This document shows, piece by piece, positions 8,691 through 16,579 of a stretch of DNA of 64,000 nucleotides. How positions within the stretch are numbered: the first letter of the stretch is position 1; the number at the start of each line of letters is the position of its first letter. Under the pieces are notes generated by a model. It was not told the DNA's origin. It saw only the letters and a list, made by a program, of their open reading frames with translations, and searched no databases. This DNA comes from Sulfurimonas marina (GTDB taxonomy: Bacteria; Campylobacterota; Campylobacteria; Campylobacterales; Sulfurimonadaceae). The stretch spans positions 558,001 to 622,000 of the forward strand of contig NZ_CP041165.1 in the NCBI RefSeq assembly GCF_014905095.1, written 5' to 3'. Both the position numbers and the translations under genes were made by a program.

Positions 8691-8710
8691 TATAAGTAAG
8701 ACTACTTATA
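8691..8710. terminator. AT-rich hairpin between HD-GYP gene and minus-strand cassette
   Basis: An 8-base perfect stem (TATAAGTA / TACTTATA) with a 4-base loop lies between two converging genes. On the plus strand it is followed by CTAGTTTT. It could be a weak terminator, but its low GC content makes this uncertain. Confidence 0.3.
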
Positions 8711-8717
8711 CTAGTTT

Positions 8718-9638
8718 TCATCTAATTTCTAATAATTCATAGAATATTGATGATTCATTTGTCAAGGGATTTTCTGTTTCAGTTACCTGACAATATAATG
8801 AAACTTCTTGTTCCAAATGTAGTTCGCTGACCATTGACAATGCACTTTTAGGATATAGAACTTTTATTAATTTATTATCATTTATTCTGAGATCAATTCT
8901 TTCTCGTTTACTTAAAAGTTCAATTGTACCATGCAGTACAATCTTTTCTTGTTCAGTTATTTCAGTTACCTCAAGGGATGAAGTCACGGATTCTATATCT
9001 TTTTTACTACCTTTCCATTTTTTTACTTCTTCACCAGAATATTTCCATGTTAATTCTAGTTCAGCATCATGGTGCTTCATAAGTTTTAATAATTCTCTTA
9101 AACTTTTTGCACCTGATGGCCCTAAGTCATTTATTGAACTAAGGAATTCTTCTCCTTGACCTAAAGAAGAAAGAACAGAAAATACTCGTTCAATTGCACC
9201 TTTACTTAACCCATCATCAAATAAGTCCCTTTTGGCAGCAGCAGAAATTATAAAACGTGATGAACCTGGTAATATCCCCTCCAGACGAAGGTCTAAGTCT
9301 TGAAAAAGATATTTTGGAATTCTTTTTTTGTTTATGCCACCTTTCATAAGTCGAAGAGCAGCATAACCAATAGTTTTTCTTATTTCATTTGTTAATTTTG
9401 CTACTAAGTCTAAAGGAGCATTTCCTGTCTTTAAATGTGTAGCTTTAACTCTAAAATCTAACATTTCATATGCTGGATTTATTTTAGAAGTTAGTTCTAT
9501 TTGTGATAATTCATTTAAATGACTTTCAAAGGATTTTGCAGCTAGTTTATAAGCAAAATTACCACTTTTCGCTTGCTTTATAGCTTGATCATAAAACTTT
9601 TTTGCTTCTAATGCTTTTCTTATATATTTGTTACTCAT
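8718..9638 (-). CDS. Unknown protein coupled to nucleotidyltransferase-like gene
   Basis: I do not recognise the 306-residue product. The first 120 residues are basic and helical (KYIRKALEAKKFYDQAIKQA and onward). The middle contains a Gly/Ser-rich turn (LGPSGAKSLREL). The last 75 residues alternate hydrophobic and polar residues like a small beta-barrel (VLHGTIELLSKRERIDLRI and onward). Its start overlaps the stop of the nucleotidyltransferase-like gene as ATGA, which implies obligate coupling. There is no signal peptide or membrane segment. The pair stands alone on the minus strand between unrelated plus-strand operons and is visibly more AT-rich. A toxin-antitoxin or defence role is an inference from gene arrangement only. 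Confidence 0.7.
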   Translation of the reverse strand: MSNKYIRKALEAKKFYDQAIKQAKSGNFAYKLAAKSFESHLNELSQIELTSKINPAYEMLDFRVKATHLKTGNAPLDLVAKLTNEIRKTIGYAALRLMKGGINKKRIPKYLFQDLDLRLEGILPGSSRFIISAAAKRDLFDDGLSKGAIERVFSVLSSLGQGEEFLSSINDLGPSGAKSLRELLKLMKHHDAELELTWKYSGEEVKKWKGSKKDIESVTSSLEVTEITEQEKIVLHGTIELLSKRERIDLRINDNKLIKVLYPKSALSMVSELHLEQEVSLYCQVTETENPLTNESSIFYELLEIR

Positions 9639-10078
9639 TTGTTCACCATAATACGAGCTATACCTTTTGGTTGCTCATTCCGATTATATCCATACCAACC
9701 ACGCCAATAACTTCTCATATTCTCGTCTTCTGCAGGGCAAAATAGTACATCTAAGCCAAATTCTTGCTTTATTGTTTCCCTGTCTGTTAGTACTTGAAAA
9801 TTCTTTTGTTTCTCTTCTGGTAATTCATTTAGAATAGCTGCTGGTGAAAAAATAACTAAGTCAATATCATTTGGATCAATTTTTTGTGTTGTAAAAGAAC
9901 CATCTATCCATAATTCAATAGGGACACCTATATTAGATAAATAATCAATATAGGTACTTAAATTTTGAATTAAACTAGGTCTTGTATTTGAAGTAGGAAA
10001 ATCTTGTAAAAAGTGATTTCCAATTTCACCTAATTCAAAATTGTGTAGACCTGGTTCTAATAGAGGTGTTGCATCCAT
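9635..10078 (-). CDS. DUF6932-like nucleotidyltransferase-fold protein
   Basis: The 147-residue protein shows the minimal nucleotidyltransferase signature: Gly60-Ser61-Phe, then Asp71-Ile-Asp73, and a third candidate carboxylate Asp110 in GLDVLF. The context IDGSFTTQKIDPNDIDLV is what I know from the DUF6932 family, whose biochemical role is not established to my knowledge. It is the first gene of a two-gene operon (4-base ATGA overlap with the downstream gene). A TATAAT on the minus strand at 10125-10130 may be its own -10 box. Related folds act in antibiotic modification, abortive-infection toxins and tRNA-targeting toxins; which applies here is unknown. Confidence 0.75.
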   Translation of the reverse strand: MDATPLLEPGLHNFELGEIGNHFLQDFPTSNTRPSLIQNLSTYIDYLSNIGVPIELWIDGSFTTQKIDPNDIDLVIFSPAAILNELPEEKQKNFQVLTDRETIKQEFGLDVLFCPAEDENMRSYWRGWYGYNRNEQPKGIARIMVNK

Positions 10079-10202
10079 ATTTTAATACCTAAGTGTATAA
10101 AGTTTAACTATTTATTCAACTAACATTATATACAGATTAGCTTGATACTAGCTAAATAAGTAAACACTAAAAATGTTAATTTAGATGATAAATTATACCT
10201 TC

Positions 10203-10216
10203 GGCACAAAACTTGT
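10203..10216 (+). promoter_or_regulatory. Possible sigma-54-type promoter for second MoxR operon
   Basis: GGCAC, five bases, then TTGTA matches the -24 GG and ten-base spacing of a sigma-54 promoter, with GT in place of the usual GC at -12. It lies about 30 bases before the MoxR start and its AAAGGAG ribosome site. The -12 mismatch keeps this tentative. Confidence 0.3.
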
Positions 10217-10244
10217 ACATACCTCTTTATTAAAGGAGTGATGT

Positions 10245-11249
10245 ATGAATCCACAAAGTGCCAAAAGAGCTATTGCCCATCTTGTTGATCGAAAGGTGCC
10301 TATGTTTGTATGGGGGCCTCCTGGGATTGGGAAGTCTTCGATCGTAAAACAGATCGCAAATGAAAAAGAGTTGGAGTACATCGATCTTCGTTTGTCACTG
10401 CTTGATCCGACAGATTTACGAGGTATCCCGTTTTTTGATGCTAAAAATGACAAAGCTGTTTGGGCACCTGCCTCTTTTTTACCGACAGATGAAAACTCTT
10501 CGGGAATTTTGTTTTTAGATGAGCTCAATACGGCAGCTCCTATGGTTCAGGCTTCTGCATATCAGCTGATCTTAGATCGTAAAGTTGGAGAGTACACACT
10601 TCCTGATGGTTGGGCGATTGTAGCGGCAGGGAACCGTGAGAGCGATCGCGGTGTTGTGTTTCGTATGGCGGCACCCCTTGCAAACCGTTTTATCCACTTA
10701 GATATGGAGTCAAATGTAGAGGACTGGAAAACTTGGGCGCAAAACTCAAATCTTCGTCATTCTATTATCGCTTTTATCTCTTACAGACCGGATGCACTTT
10801 TTACTTTTGGTGCAAATGCAGAAGCAAAAGCGTTTGCAACTCCTAGAACTTGGGAATATGTAAATGAGATCTTGGAAAGTGAGCCGGAAGATGATCTCCT
10901 TTTAGCGATGCTTAGCGGTGCGATCGGTGAAGATCTGGCAGCTTCGTTTTTAGGATTTTTATCGGTTGAGAAATCACTACCTGATATTGAAGCTATTTTA
11001 GCAGGTGAATCAAAAGAGGTTCCTGCGGAAACATCGGCTTTACATATCCTTTCAACTGCACTAACGATGCGCATAGATGACGAAACACGTTCACAAGAGT
11101 TAAATAATCTCTTAGCATATACGCTAAATCTCCCGGCAGAGTTTGCGATCATGATCGTTCAAGACCTGCGCGGGCGTAACATAGAGCTGGATTATTTGAG
11201 TAACTGGGCGCTGTGGAGCAAAAATTTTACAAAGATACTGCATACATAA
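10245..11249 (+). CDS. MoxR-family AAA+ ATPase (copy 2)
   Basis: The 334-residue protein has Walker A GPPGIGKS (24-31), Walker B ILFLDEL (88-94) and sensor-1 Asn in AAGNRE. It is clearly homologous along its whole length to the ATPase at 2921. An AAAGGAG site lies 6-7 bases before the ATG. Its stop codon overlaps the VWA gene start (TAATG). Known MoxR/VWA pairs remodel or activate specific clients; that this genome keeps two such pairs 5 kb apart suggests two different clients or conditions. Confidence 0.9.
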   Translation: MNPQSAKRAIAHLVDRKVPMFVWGPPGIGKSSIVKQIANEKELEYIDLRLSLLDPTDLRGIPFFDAKNDKAVWAPASFLPTDENSSGILFLDELNTAAPMVQASAYQLILDRKVGEYTLPDGWAIVAAGNRESDRGVVFRMAAPLANRFIHLDMESNVEDWKTWAQNSNLRHSIIAFISYRPDALFTFGANAEAKAFATPRTWEYVNEILESEPEDDLLLAMLSGAIGEDLAASFLGFLSVEKSLPDIEAILAGESKEVPAETSALHILSTALTMRIDDETRSQELNNLLAYTLNLPAEFAIMIVQDLRGRNIELDYLSNWALWSKNFTKILHT

Positions 11250-12385
11250 TGATTGCCGAAGAACTCCTTACAAAAGCAAAAAGTCAGCTTATAAATAAAC
11301 ATCCGTATTTTGGGATGTTGGCATCACGTCTGAAGCATGAGGTCAGCGAGAAAGTTACTCACTATGCAAGTAACGGAGTCCGTTTTCTTTATAACTCCGA
11401 GTTTATTGAAAGTTGTTCGATCGAGGAGTTACAGTTCATACTGACAAATGCGGTGATGCACCATGTACTTGCACATAAACAGAGAAAGCTTGGACGCCGC
11501 GGGGCACTTTGGCAACTCGCAACTGATTATGCGATCAACAATATGCTTGTAAAAAATAAGTTCAAACTTCCTCGTGGTGTCAATTACGACAAAGCATTTA
11601 AAAATATGTACGCCGAAGAGATCTATGAGGAACTCAAAAAACAGCTTATAGCCGACGGTGTGAGTTTGTACGATGACCTTGACGTGCTAGATGAGGTGAC
11701 AGGCGGGAAAAACGAATACTCTTTCTTTAGCAGAATAAAACGGATAGAGCAGAATCCAAGCGAAAAAGAGGAAGAGGAGTGGGACTACGCGGCAACTTTG
11801 GCAAAAGAGGTAGCCCAGAAAAAATCTCTCCTTCCCTCAGGGTTTGATCGTTTTGCAAAAAAGATGGTGGCAAACGACATAGACTGGAGGTTTGAGCTTT
11901 ACAATGCGATCAACCGCCATATGAGAAATAACTATGCCTTTATGCCGCCAAACAAAAAACATCTCTATCGCGGAGTCGCTCTTCCTTCACTTGCCAGCGA
12001 TACACTCTCGCTTATAGTTGCGATCGACACTTCAGGCTCGATCAATGAGTCGCTTTTAGGAGTGTTCAAATCTGAATTTGAATCTATTATGCAAAACTTT
12101 CCCTCAATTCGGATTGAGCTTTTAATAGCTGATGCAAAAGTGCATCACCATTACACTTTTGTAGGTGCGGATGAGTTGGACTTTAAACTCACGGGTGGTG
12201 GGGGAACCGACTATCGTGTAGTTTTTGACTATGTGGAGCAAAACCTGCCAATGAGTACAATGCTCTTATATTTTACAGACGGGGAGGGGATATTCCCACG
12301 CATACCACCATCGTATGAAGTTCTATGGGCACTTTCAAGCGGGCGGGCACGAATCCCTTTTGGAAGAAAACTTTTAATTCTATAG
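11249..12385 (+). CDS. VWA-domain protein with DUF2201-like N-terminal region (copy 2)
   Basis: The start is the ATG at 11249, overlapping the MoxR stop by one base, giving 378 residues. The N-terminal domain resembles that of the protein at 3909. Its degenerate metal-site motif is NAVMHHVLAH, again without the catalytic Glu. The C-terminal VWA domain has a full MIDAS start, DTSGS (Asp260, Ser262, Ser264), plus GGGGTDY and FTDGEG further on. It is more canonical than copy 1, which has DSSSS. It works presumably with the MoxR protein encoded just upstream. Confidence 0.87.
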   Translation: MIAEELLTKAKSQLINKHPYFGMLASRLKHEVSEKVTHYASNGVRFLYNSEFIESCSIEELQFILTNAVMHHVLAHKQRKLGRRGALWQLATDYAINNMLVKNKFKLPRGVNYDKAFKNMYAEEIYEELKKQLIADGVSLYDDLDVLDEVTGGKNEYSFFSRIKRIEQNPSEKEEEEWDYAATLAKEVAQKKSLLPSGFDRFAKKMVANDIDWRFELYNAINRHMRNNYAFMPPNKKHLYRGVALPSLASDTLSLIVAIDTSGSINESLLGVFKSEFESIMQNFPSIRIELLIADAKVHHHYTFVGADELDFKLTGGGGTDYRVVFDYVEQNLPMSTMLLYFTDGEGIFPRIPPSYEVLWALSSGRARIPFGRKLLIL

Positions 12386-12394
12386 GAAAAACAG

Positions 12395-13096
12395 ATGGAA
12401 GAACTATTTAATTTGAGTTACAAAGAGGAAGTGGAAGCACTAAAAGATGAAGAGGAGTTTGAGGCTTTGGGTGATAAAAAATATATAAACCACGAAGATT
12501 TTGAAGCGAGACTCTACTGGGCATTTTGCAGACCTTCAGGCTCACATGCCGATCAGATCAAAGACAAACATCCCCTTGTCTCAATCATGGCATTTAATCA
12601 CTCCCGCTTAGGAGCACTCGAGCGTTTTTGTCTTCTGCACAAAGATGTGATCGAAGATGACGAGTTGCGTAAAAAGATACGCAATCGTTCCAGAATGCTC
12701 TTTCGCGATCTGGTTGACAACGACTTTAACGAGCTGAACAAAGTGCTAGAGATGGTGCCTATGTATATTGATGTAGCGGTCGATCAGCTTATAAACGGGC
12801 GAAAATGGAACGATATTGTTGCCAACGAGTATGAAGCGACACTCTTTTTGGAAAAAGCAAAAGATTTTATAGATGATCCTTTTATGCAGGCTTTCTATGA
12901 AAAGCTGCAAAATTTTGAGGAGTTTGATTCGGGAGAGGTAAAAGAGTTTATCGAAAAGCTGCTTCCCCAAAAAGAGCATCTCTCACCAATAGTTTTAGAG
13001 TTTTACTATAATCAGGCGATGGAATGGCTTGATGAATGTGATCTGCACATCTTACAAAAAAAGAGTCTTGAAAAGTTAGCCAAAAAATTAATCTAA
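12395..13096 (+). CDS. Unknown helical protein, third gene of MoxR/VWA operon
   Basis: This 233-residue acidic protein has no motif I know. It appears all-helical, without signal peptide, membrane segment or Cys pairs. It follows the VWA gene by 9 bases, behind a weak AGGAAAA site, so it is co-transcribed. The first MoxR/VWA operon has no counterpart. This suggests a client, adaptor or regulator specific to the second pair, an inference from position alone. Confidence 0.7.
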   Translation: MEELFNLSYKEEVEALKDEEEFEALGDKKYINHEDFEARLYWAFCRPSGSHADQIKDKHPLVSIMAFNHSRLGALERFCLLHKDVIEDDELRKKIRNRSRMLFRDLVDNDFNELNKVLEMVPMYIDVAVDQLINGRKWNDIVANEYEATLFLEKAKDFIDDPFMQAFYEKLQNFEEFDSGEVKEFIEKLLPQKEHLSPIVLEFYYNQAMEWLDECDLHILQKKSLEKLAKKLI

Positions 13097-13109
13097 AATT
13101 ATAATATAA

Positions 13110-13121
13110 TACTAGTTAGTA
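13110..13121. promoter_or_regulatory. Operator-like palindrome 1 upstream of MarR gene
   Basis: TACTAGTTAGTA is a 12-base near-palindrome differing by one base from the perfect palindrome 30 bases downstream. It directly follows a TATAAT (13105-13110), so a bound repressor would cover the transcription start. Confidence 0.5.
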
Positions 13122-13139
13122 ATATTTATAAGATATTAG

Positions 13140-13151
13140 TACTAATTAGTA
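13140..13151. promoter_or_regulatory. Operator-like palindrome 2 upstream of MarR gene
   Basis: TACTAATTAGTA is a perfect 12-base palindrome, and TTAGTACTAA (13136-13145) overlaps it as a second palindrome. It sits just before another TATAAT (13153-13158). Spacing of 30 bases to the first site, about three helical turns, fits two MarR dimers on one DNA face. Confidence 0.55.
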
Positions 13152-13175
13152 GTATAATTTTTCAAAGGCTGAGTG

Positions 13176-13637
13176 ATGAAATTAAAAATTAAATCATACG
13201 GAGAACATCAAGACAAAGTTCTCAGAACTGTTTTTCAGTTGCATCGTACACAAAACAAGATTGCTTCCGATGAGGCAAAATTCTTTTTAGAACACGGTCT
13301 TACGTACAATCAGTTTAAGGTTTTAGAAGTACTTTACCATCGCGGTGATCTTTCCATTGGGGAGATTACGAAACTAACACTCTCTACACCGGGAAACATT
13401 ACCGTTGTGGTGAAAAATCTCAAGCGTGACGGTTGGATCACTTCTATTAGAAATGAAAAAGATAAAAGAAGTACTCTTTTGTCTATTGAACAAAAAGGGA
13501 GAGATATCTTAGAGGGTCTATTTCCGGATCATATTCAAAACCTTGAAAAAAAGATGAGTGTTTTGAGTGATGAAGAGTTAGATACACTCTGTAAACTCCT
13601 GAGAAAAGTTCAGAAAAACGACTTAAAGGATAAATGA
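13176..13637 (+). CDS. MarR-family transcriptional regulator
   Basis: I choose the ATG at 13176 over the in-frame GTG at 13173 (153 residues). The winged helix is visible: LTYNQFKVLEVLYHRGDLSIGEI, then the recognition helix region STPGNITVVVKNLKRDGWI and the wing with RNEKDKRST. MarR proteins act as dimers and often repress their own operon until a ligand or oxidant is sensed. I see no obvious redox Cys pair. Two matching palindromes in the promoter support autorepression. The YceI gene overlaps its stop (ATGA) and pirin follows, so the operon looks like a stress or redox response unit. Confidence 0.9.
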   Translation: MKLKIKSYGEHQDKVLRTVFQLHRTQNKIASDEAKFFLEHGLTYNQFKVLEVLYHRGDLSIGEITKLTLSTPGNITVVVKNLKRDGWITSIRNEKDKRSTLLSIEQKGRDILEGLFPDHIQNLEKKMSVLSDEELDTLCKLLRKVQKNDLKDK

Positions 13638-14200
13638 TGAAAAAGTTATTTGCAGCTTTTGTAGTAGCAATGTTAGGGACAAGTGTTTTATTTGGTGCAA
13701 CGTTTAAAGTAGATGCGGCTCATACAAACGTAATCTTTAAAGTAAAACATATGATGATCAGCAATGTAGCGGGAAAATTTGAAAAATTTGACGGTTCATT
13801 TGAAGTGGAAGATAACAAAGTAACGGCTCTGCAAGGGGTGATCGAAGCAGCATCTCTAAATACCAATAAAAAAGAGAGAGATGAACATCTGCGTTCAGCA
13901 GACTTTTTTGATGTGGCAAAATATCCGAAAATCACGTTTGTTCTTGATAGTGTAGCAGGAGATAAAGCGTACGGGAAACTTACCATCAAAGATGTAACAA
14001 AAAATGTCGTACTTGATTATGAGTTCGCAGGTGTATTAAAAGACCCTTGGGGACAAACAAGATCGGGGATGATACTAGAGGGTAAAATCAATAGAAAAGA
14101 TTTTGGTTTAAAATGGAATAAAGTCTTAGAAACAGGCGGTGTCCTTGTTGGCGATACAGTAAAAATGGAAGTAAGTATCGAGGGGATTTTAGAAAAATAA
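13634..14200 (+). CDS. YceI-family periplasmic lipocalin-like protein
   Basis: The 188-residue protein begins with a Sec signal peptide (MMKKLFAAFVVAML..., cleavage probably after LFGA). The YceI pattern follows: FKVDAAHTNVIFKVKHMM, NKKERDEHLRSADFF, KYPKITF and the C-terminal GLKWNKVLETGGVLVGD. Family members bind isoprenoid-type lipids in a beta-barrel. ATGs at 13634 and 13637 both follow AAAGGA; the second has better spacing. The start overlaps the MarR stop, so it is the likely main target of that regulator. Confidence 0.92.
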   Translation: MMKKLFAAFVVAMLGTSVLFGATFKVDAAHTNVIFKVKHMMISNVAGKFEKFDGSFEVEDNKVTALQGVIEAASLNTNKKERDEHLRSADFFDVAKYPKITFVLDSVAGDKAYGKLTIKDVTKNVVLDYEFAGVLKDPWGQTRSGMILEGKINRKDFGLKWNKVLETGGVLVGDTVKMEVSIEGILEK

Positions 14201-14218
14201 TCTGTAAAAGGAGATGTG

Positions 14219-14923
14219 ATGCTTAACAAAATAGCAAAAGAGGAACTGTTCTTCTCAGACAAAGGTTGGCTGCAAAGCAGGTTTCATTTCTCCTTTGCAG
14301 AGTATATAAACCATGAAAACAGAAACTTTGGAGTTTTACGTGTCCTTAACGATGACGTGATTAAACCGCAAAGCGGGTTTGATATGCACCCGCATCGTGA
14401 TATGGAGATAGTTACTTATGTTACCGAGGGTGAGATAACACATAAAGACTCTATGGGAAACGAAGAGACCTTAAAAGCGGGTGAGGTGCAGTATATGAGT
14501 GCGGGAAGCGGAATCTTCCATGCCGAGTATAACAATCACCCAAGTAAAGAGCTAAAACTTTTACAGATTTGGATCTTGCCCCCAAAACATAACCTGCCTA
14601 TTCTTTACGGTTCCCATAAATTTTCTAAAGAGGAGCGGGAAAACAAACTTCTTCGTATCGTCTCTTCACAAAATTCAGATGCAAAAATAAAACTGCATCA
14701 AGATGTAAATATGTATGTAAGTGAACTTGGTGAAGGAAAAACACTGAGCTTTGAGCTGCAAAAAGATCGTCAGGTCTATTTTGTTGTGATTAAAGGAGAA
14801 TTAACTCTAAACGGCTTAGAGTTAAATGCCCACGATGCTTGTGAATGCACAGATGAAACTTCGTTAGAGATCAAAGCACTCAGCGATACCCACTTTTTAT
14901 TTATAGAGATGGCAAAAGGGTAG
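14219..14923 (+). CDS. Pirin-family (YhhW-like) bicupin
   Basis: The start is ATG 14219 with an AAGGAG five bases upstream; a GTG lies one codon earlier. The 234-residue protein carries the pirin metal-site region HPHRDMEIVTYV, then HKDSMGN and GSGIFHAEYN, giving the usual His/His/His/Glu ligands. Bacterial pirins of this type act as quercetin dioxygenases in some cases or as redox-linked regulators. It lies 18 bases after YceI and completes the MarR operon. Confidence 0.9.
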   Translation: MLNKIAKEELFFSDKGWLQSRFHFSFAEYINHENRNFGVLRVLNDDVIKPQSGFDMHPHRDMEIVTYVTEGEITHKDSMGNEETLKAGEVQYMSAGSGIFHAEYNNHPSKELKLLQIWILPPKHNLPILYGSHKFSKEERENKLLRIVSSQNSDAKIKLHQDVNMYVSELGEGKTLSFELQKDRQVYFVVIKGELTLNGLELNAHDACECTDETSLEIKALSDTHFLFIEMAKG

Positions 14924-14974
14924 GTACACTTTATGTATAAAGCTTTTATAAATCTACATTTATAGAGGCTAAAA

Positions 14975-15277
14975 ATGAATGAGTGTTTACATAATATCTG
15001 CCAGTCGTTTGAAGAAACTACGGACTTTTTAACAGATAAGTCTGAAACAAAAGCGAAGATCGTAACAAAAGCTTTTTATGACTTTTTAGAGTGCTTTTCC
15101 TCTTTGAAAGAGGAGAAGTTAGAGTTTCCAAAAGAGTTTCAAAACGATGTCAGAAATTATCTCAAAGGGAATCTCGGCTTGCTGAAAAAGTTTGAAGATG
15201 TCGAGATGCGCTACTTGATGCTCAGTGATTTTTATGATTTTTGCAGACTTACAAAACGTTATAAAAAAGAGCAGTAA
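14975..15277 (+). CDS. Unknown 100-residue protein
   Basis: I do not recognise this protein. It is helical and charged, with two Cys near the N-terminus (MNECLHNIC) and one more in FLECF. It has a GAGGC ribosome site and lies three bases before the nitroreductase-like gene, which suggests joint expression. The upstream gap contains the palindrome CTTTATGTATAAAG, possibly part of a promoter. Confidence 0.6.
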   Translation: MNECLHNICQSFEETTDFLTDKSETKAKIVTKAFYDFLECFSSLKEEKLEFPKEFQNDVRNYLKGNLGLLKKFEDVEMRYLMLSDFYDFCRLTKRYKKEQ

Positions 15278-15280
15278 TCT

Positions 15281-16537
15281 ATGCCTCTTTATCATCAACA
15301 AACGAAACACTCTTACATAAGCATTCGTAAAAATGCAAACTTTTTAGATTGGCGAAGCCAACCCTCTAACACGAAAATATATCCCCATTTTTATCAGCGT
15401 TTTGAGATTGACGACTATGATGAACTCAAAGATTTAGGTCTCATTGGGGGCATCACTTTTGAGAAAAACTACCCAGACGGGGTGTATCATCTAAGAAGTG
15501 TCCCGAGTGCAGGAGGACTTTTTCCTTGTGAAGTCTACATTCAAATACGTTCCGTCAAAGGGCTGCTAAACGGTATATACCATTATGAACCAAAAAGAGG
15601 AATATTAACTCTTTTACAGGAGATTGAGCGTGACGGTGTAGAGGAGAGTTTTAAAGAGCAGCAAAAACAAAAAGGGTTTGTGTTTTTAATCTCAAGTGTA
15701 TATTTTAGAAGCTCTTGGAAGTATCACGACAGAGCAATCCGCTATGTACTTTTAGATGCGGGACATCAACTGGGAAGCATCTATGCAGCCTTGTGTGTTA
15801 TGGGAAAAGAGGGGGAGTTTGTTTTTGATTTTGACAAACTTGCTTTAAATGAACTCTTTGGTTTTAGAGAGGATGAATTTTTTACCTGCGGAGTTAGAAG
15901 CGGGGAAAAAGCAGATACAGCTGTTCAGAAACTAAGACAAAACCTGCCGTTTGTAAGCGGATGTGACTATTTTGAGACAAACGAGTTTATACAAAATGCT
16001 TACAAAGAGGGTGCAGTGTACAGCGATGAGAGTTTCACTCCTGAATCTTTTTTTATAAATATCCCAAAAGAACAATTACGTCAGGCGATCGTAAAGCGTA
16101 GATCGATTCGTGCATTTTGTTCTTTAGAACTTGAAAAAGAGGAGTTTTTAACAATTCTAGAAGGAATCTTCTCTTTTGCAAAGCAGCATGGAATAGATAT
16201 CTTTTATACAGCCCATCTAGTTAAAAACTACACACAGGGTCTTTATAAAAACGGAGAACTTTTACGTGAGGGTGACTTTAAAGATAAGTCCAGATACTTA
16301 GCACTTGAGCAAAACTTAGGCGGTGCAAGCGGTGTGACATTTTACTTCACCTCCAATGAAGTACAGAAATACCAAAAAGTGAATATCTTAAGTGGATTCC
16401 TTGCCCATATTATTTATCTGAAATCTGAACTTTTAGGAATTGGATGCAGCGGGATCGGAGCTTATTATGATGATGAGTGTAAGGAGTTCTTGCAGACGAA
16501 GAACAATATTTTATATATGCTAGCAATTGGTCGCTAG
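15281..16537 (+). CDS. SagB-type nitroreductase-family protein, two tandem domains
   Basis: The 418-residue protein has two nitroreductase-fold halves. The first (about 50-215) shows SVPSAGGLFPCEVYI, GIYHYEP and DAGHQLGSIYAALC, the pattern of SagB/McbC-type FMN oxidoreductases. The second (about 262-418) begins RQAIVKRRSIRAF and ends with LLGIGCSGIGAYYDDE. SagB proteins oxidise thiazolines or oxazolines in peptide natural products, but many relatives of this type are orphan. No cyclodehydratase or precursor peptide is evident nearby, so a role outside peptide modification is likelier. Confidence 0.82.
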   Translation: MPLYHQQTKHSYISIRKNANFLDWRSQPSNTKIYPHFYQRFEIDDYDELKDLGLIGGITFEKNYPDGVYHLRSVPSAGGLFPCEVYIQIRSVKGLLNGIYHYEPKRGILTLLQEIERDGVEESFKEQQKQKGFVFLISSVYFRSSWKYHDRAIRYVLLDAGHQLGSIYAALCVMGKEGEFVFDFDKLALNELFGFREDEFFTCGVRSGEKADTAVQKLRQNLPFVSGCDYFETNEFIQNAYKEGAVYSDESFTPESFFINIPKEQLRQAIVKRRSIRAFCSLELEKEEFLTILEGIFSFAKQHGIDIFYTAHLVKNYTQGLYKNGELLREGDFKDKSRYLALEQNLGGASGVTFYFTSNEVQKYQKVNILSGFLAHIIYLKSELLGIGCSGIGAYYDDECKEFLQTKNNILYMLAIGR

Positions 16538-16579
16538 GGAATAATAAATGTATGTTTTTTAGAAAAAAAAAGGATTACA

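Noticed and set aside
8626-10244. Direct repeats or attachment sites flanking the nucleotidyltransferase cassette
   Set aside because: I compared the flanks by eye and found only short AT-rich similarities (such as ATACTAG), which are expected by chance; no integrase or tRNA end is present.
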